From: Clostridia bacterium
Lineage (GTDB): Bacteria > Bacillota > Clostridia > Oscillospirales > CAG-272
Reading direction: 5' to 3'
Assembly: GCA_017532425.1 (NCBI GenBank)
Contig: JAFXJH010000005.1
Span: 1-32,826 of the forward strand
DNA: 32,826 nt
Below, piece after piece: positions 30,201 through 32,826 of the stretch (its first letter is position 1; each line of letters begins with the position of its first letter). Below the pieces are notes generated by a model that saw only the letters and a program-made list of their open reading frames with translations, was not told where the DNA came from and searched no databases. The position numbers and the translations under genes were made by a program.

Positions 30201-30542
30201 CTAAGCACTGGGTCCGACAACGAAAATAACATATAACCAAAACGCAAAAACAACTAATGAAACAACGATATTTACTGTGCCAATCAGAATCGGTAATCCT
30301 GTATTTTTTTCGTCGTGTTTTCGTAATTTGACAGCCTTTTTAATTCCTAATATTGAAGATATACTGCACGGGACGGGAACTAATAAGGAACCAAATATAG
30401 AAATGGATAAAAGAGTTGTGTACACAATACCGCGATTGGTTGGAATTTCTAAAGCACCAGCAATAACAAAACCAAACCCAAGACAAATTTCAACAATTAA
30501 CGGAATTCCCACATACAATAACACATCTGACTTTTTGTTCAT
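30201..30542 (-). CDS. Small membrane protein with about three membrane segments
   Basis: 113 residues with hydrophobic segments at about 8-29, 41-66 and 84-108 and a basic loop KKAVKLRKHDEK between the second and third. GGAAGGA lies 8 nt before the ATG. No family recognised. It is AT-rich compared with the genes to its left and is flanked by two copies of a 15-bp direct repeat (30104-30118 and 30638-30652), so it may be acquired DNA. Confidence 0.65.
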   Translation of the reverse strand: MNKKSDVLLYVGIPLIVEICLGFGFVIAGALEIPTNRGIVYTTLLSISIFGSLLVPVPCSISSILGIKKAVKLRKHDEKNTGLPILIGTVNIVVSLVVFAFWLYVIFVVGPSA

Positions 30543-30637
30543 TGATTTATTCCTTCCATATATTTAAATTTGTCGGTAAGTTCGCCTTTGTTTGCAAATT
30601 AGATATGCGAATATAATCGTCGGTCTTTTCCCTACTT

Positions 30638-30652
30638 AGACAAACGACACTC
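30638..30652 (+). repeat. 15-bp direct repeat, second copy
   Basis: AGACAAACGACACTC, identical to 30104-30118. Looser similarity continues downstream in both copies (an AAGGT and an AGT.ACCAA stretch). Confidence 0.75.
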
Positions 30653-30726
30653 AAGGTGTGGGTCAAGAGTACCAAAGGTATAAAATCGGTCAAAAATAGG
30701 GGTTGTAAGTACAAAAAGTCCTCAAA

Positions 30727-31320
30727 TCACGACAAATCGTAAGTAGTATATCCACTATCTGCAATCAATTTTTGTAAAGTTCTGAATCGCCTTGCCCTTC
30801 CACCGGTTAAGAATCGCGTTCCTCTTTTGAAAGCGAAAAGACTTCTGAACACAAACTTAATCGAAACGCTTGATGAATAAAATTTAAAATACCATTTTGT
30901 AATATCTCGTTTGGCTACGCAAGATGCAGTTGGACCATTCATTGCGCAATTCTCGTAACTAATGAAATGATTTCTACCTAATTCGTCGAAATAAGTAATA
31001 CCTTCATTAGTGATGCGAACAATGCTTGTATCATTTATTTCAAACTCGGTTAACCCTTTTTGCTGTTCATGAACAAACTCCAAAGCATAAAAATATATAT
31101 CTTGATCTTCCCACTCGCCTGCTTCTCTTTTTCCATTTAGATATGTATAGTACCCCCATCGGCTTGGCTCAATCTCAAGTGTATCGGAATTGTAATGAAT
31201 AATGATTTTATTGTTTTCGAAACCAATATTTATAACAGCATCGCTTAAATCATCGTATAATTCTTTGATACTTTTGTAATTTCGATGATATACTTTATAC
31301 AGTTTTTCGTTGTCATTCAT
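30727..31320 (-). CDS. Protein of unknown function
   Basis: 197 residues from the ATG 8 nt after GAGGTGA; a GTG four codons earlier lies in that ribosome site. The N-terminal part alternates helix and strands (IKELYDDLSDAVINIGFENN, GYYTYLNGKREAGEW at about 80-94), and the C-terminal part is strongly basic (FAFKRGTRFLTGGRARRFRT). No signal peptide or membrane segment. AT-rich. No family recognised. Confidence 0.6.
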   Translation of the reverse strand: MNDNEKLYKVYHRNYKSIKELYDDLSDAVINIGFENNKIIIHYNSDTLEIEPSRWGYYTYLNGKREAGEWEDQDIYFYALEFVHEQQKGLTEFEINDTSIVRITNEGITYFDELGRNHFISYENCAMNGPTASCVAKRDITKWYFKFYSSSVSIKFVFRSLFAFKRGTRFLTGGRARRFRTLQKLIADSGYTTYDLS

Positions 31321-31412
31321 TGCCTTACTCACCTCGATATGTTATACCAAACTGCTGTAAATTGTATTTTCGAGCATTGCTCAAAAGTAACATTTGTCCT
31401 TAACCGTTTTCC

Positions 31413-31450
31413 TTTGCTCTGCCGATATTGTTCGGAATCGGCAGAGCAAA
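31413..31450. repeat. Perfect 14-bp inverted repeat
   Basis: TTTGCTCTGCCGAT (31413-31426) and ATCGGCAGAGCAAA (31437-31450), loop 10 nt. It lies downstream of the GH39-like gene on the minus strand. Neither side has a T run, so it is a poor intrinsic terminator. Confidence 0.8.
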
Positions 31451-31558
31451 GCGAAAGATGCGTATGGATGTGTAGATCGTGGTCGATTTTGTAAGTCTTG
31501 AAGCCTCCGATTGTCCGCCAAAGCAGTGGGGCAGGGGACGGCGAGCTGTTTGCGGTAT

Positions 31559-32826
31559 TTACAGAGCGATCTCGACAAACAGGAAACTGCTCATCGGCAA
31601 AAATTCGGGGAGCGATACTTCTTTCTCGATGCCATCCTCGGAGGTAATCAGACATTTTGTAACCGTGCCCGGAATATCAAAGGAAACAGGAACTGACTCC
31701 TTTGAGGTGTTCGCGATTAGCATTGCCGCGCGATTCTCGTTCGTTGCCGCAACGGCATAGACGGGATCCTCATCATAGATGATTTCGCACTGGGTGCCAA
31801 GGCGGTAAAGCTCGTTGTATTCCTTGAAGGCGTGGTATGCGTGAGTTGGATCTCCTTTGAAGGGCTCAAAAAGACCTGCATAGGTGGTGATATTCAGGCG
31901 CGCATCATAGAACATCGCACCATCAAGTGGCATATTCTGTAATGCTGCAAGCATGCCTGCGCAAAGAGCCGCGTGGTGAGGTGTTCTGCCGATTTTGACC
32001 TCTGTGTTCCACTCATTGCAGAAGGTCTGAGTTTCGGTATACCCAGCTTCGTCTAAGCGACGGCGTGCATAAGCAGCATATTGCTGATTGTTTTTGATAC
32101 CATCGTAGCTATGCCAGGAGAAGAAATCAAGCGGACAGTTGTTCTTCTTGATATAGTCAAAGAAGCCGTCGAGAAACTCAATGAAGTATTCCATACGAGG
32201 CGAGGACTTGGCAGAGGACACGAAGGAGTCTGCGATTGCGTAGAATCCGCAACTGCCATAGCCGCCTATCATGAGGTGAGGGAAGCATTTTTTCAGGTGC
32301 TTGGAGGCAACGTTGTAAAGCTCGTAGTACTGCTCCTTGGTGCCGCGCCAACACTGATTTTCGTACATATCCTCGTAGTTGTCGGGCTCGTTCCATATCT
32401 CCCAATATCGGATGTTGTAGTGGAATCCGTTAGCCCAGCCTTCCGTGTAGTGGCGGATGATGTGCTCGCAGATAACAGCCCACTTGTGATTGTCTGCAGG
32501 GGGATAAATGTTATAGGCCTTGATCTTCGCATAGTTTTCGATCGTAACACCAAGGCGGAAGAAGGGCTCAACGCCGTTTTCGACAAGCGCCGCGATCAGT
32601 AGGTCGGTAAAAACGAAGTCGTAGTTTGCAGGATCTGTTGCATCCTTGTCAAAATCACGGAAAATGTTAGGAATATCGACATAGCGGTTCACACCGTATG
32701 CGCCGCCCACATCGTGAAGACGTGAGAAGGGGATTCCTGCATCCTTTAAGTGCTTGAAAAGGTGAAAATCCACGCCTGAAAAAGGGCCCTGACCAACGCC
32801 ATGCATAGGTTTCATCTTTCCAATGG
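31559..32826 (-). CDS. GH39-like glycosidase (beta-xylosidase-like), open at right edge
   Basis: 418 residues from the first in-window Met, but the frame stays open to the edge (IGK before MKPMHGVGQGPF), and GH39 proteins have sequence before this point, so the true start is probably outside. The TIM barrel shows WEIWNEPDNYEDM with E143 as acid/base and FCNEWNTE with E268 as nucleophile (in-window numbering), both present. Residues about 340-418 form a small beta domain (AMLIANTSKESVPVSFDIPG). No signal peptide is visible in this part. Likely acts on beta-linked xylose or related sugars; substrate not certain. Confidence 0.82.
   Translation of the reverse strand, partial: IGKMKPMHGVGQGPFSGVDFHLFKHLKDAGIPFSRLHDVGGAYGVNRYVDIPNIFRDFDKDATDPANYDFVFTDLLIAALVENGVEPFFRLGVTIENYAKIKAYNIYPPADNHKWAVICEHIIRHYTEGWANGFHYNIRYWEIWNEPDNYEDMYENQCWRGTKEQYYELYNVASKHLKKCFPHLMIGGYGSCGFYAIADSFVSSAKSSPRMEYFIEFLDGFFDYIKKNNCPLDFFSWHSYDGIKNNQQYAAYARRRLDEAGYTETQTFCNEWNTEVKIGRTPHHAALCAGMLAALQNMPLDGAMFYDARLNITTYAGLFEPFKGDPTHAYHAFKEYNELYRLGTQCEIIYDEDPVYAVAATNENRAAMLIANTSKESVPVSFDIPGTVTKCLITSEDGIEKEVSLPEFLPMSSFLFVEIAL

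Overview
The window looks like chromosomal DNA of a gut-type Bacillota, most likely class Clostridia and probably uncultured. The signs are strong AGGAG ribosome sites, TTGACA-17-TATAAT promoters, hairpin terminators with T tracts, and Clostridia-like families (PcfK/PcfJ, DUF6809, AraC plus glycoside hydrolase units, DUF368, LarA, MGH1-like hydrolase). There is no rRNA gene and no CRISPR array. There is one tRNA gene.

Region 1 (1-4.7 kb, all minus strand) is the edge of an integrative/conjugative element. It is one tight operon of small, mostly acidic proteins, including an ArdA anti-restriction protein and a DUF6809 protein. It ends with PcfK fused to a MutS domain-I-like module and the first codons of PcfJ, which runs off the left edge. 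The 5' leader is structured: a terminator-like hairpin lies between two arms that could pair over about 290 nt.

Region 2 (4.7-9 kb) holds tRNA-Pro(GGG) with its own promoter and terminator, next to the element and so a candidate integration site. Three plus-strand genes follow, each with a clear promoter: a secreted InlB-repeat protein, an M50-like membrane protein with HELSH, and a Gfo/Idh/MocA oxidoreductase.

Region 3 (8,967-9,869) is a cassette of about 0.9 kb bounded by 43-bp terminal inverted repeats. It carries one minus-strand gene with its own promoter and terminator and no transposase. It sits between the Gfo/Idh gene and an MDR dehydrogenase that are often found as neighbours.

Region 4 (9.9-30 kb) is a carbohydrate-use and housekeeping region. 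Plus strand: two tandem AraC regulators and a GH42-like hydrolase. Minus strand: DUF368 transporter, polysaccharide deacetylase, a C-terminal mannonate dehydratase remnant, PHP phosphatase, M20 peptidase, zinc ribbon, a second GH42-like paralogue, MGH1-like hydrolase, SGNH and SASA esterases, LarA-type racemase (apparently frameshifted at its 3' end), a small membrane protein, an amidohydrolase-acyltransferase fusion, histidine phosphatase, APH-like kinase and a serine hydrolase. The long minus-strand run has short gaps and is probably one or a few operons for glycan or sugar-acid use. That role is inferred from family content.

Region 5 (30-32.8 kb) is more AT-rich. It has two unrecognised genes, a 15-bp direct repeat on either side of the first, a dispersed-type repeat, a perfect 14-bp inverted repeat, and a GH39-like glycosidase running off the right edge.
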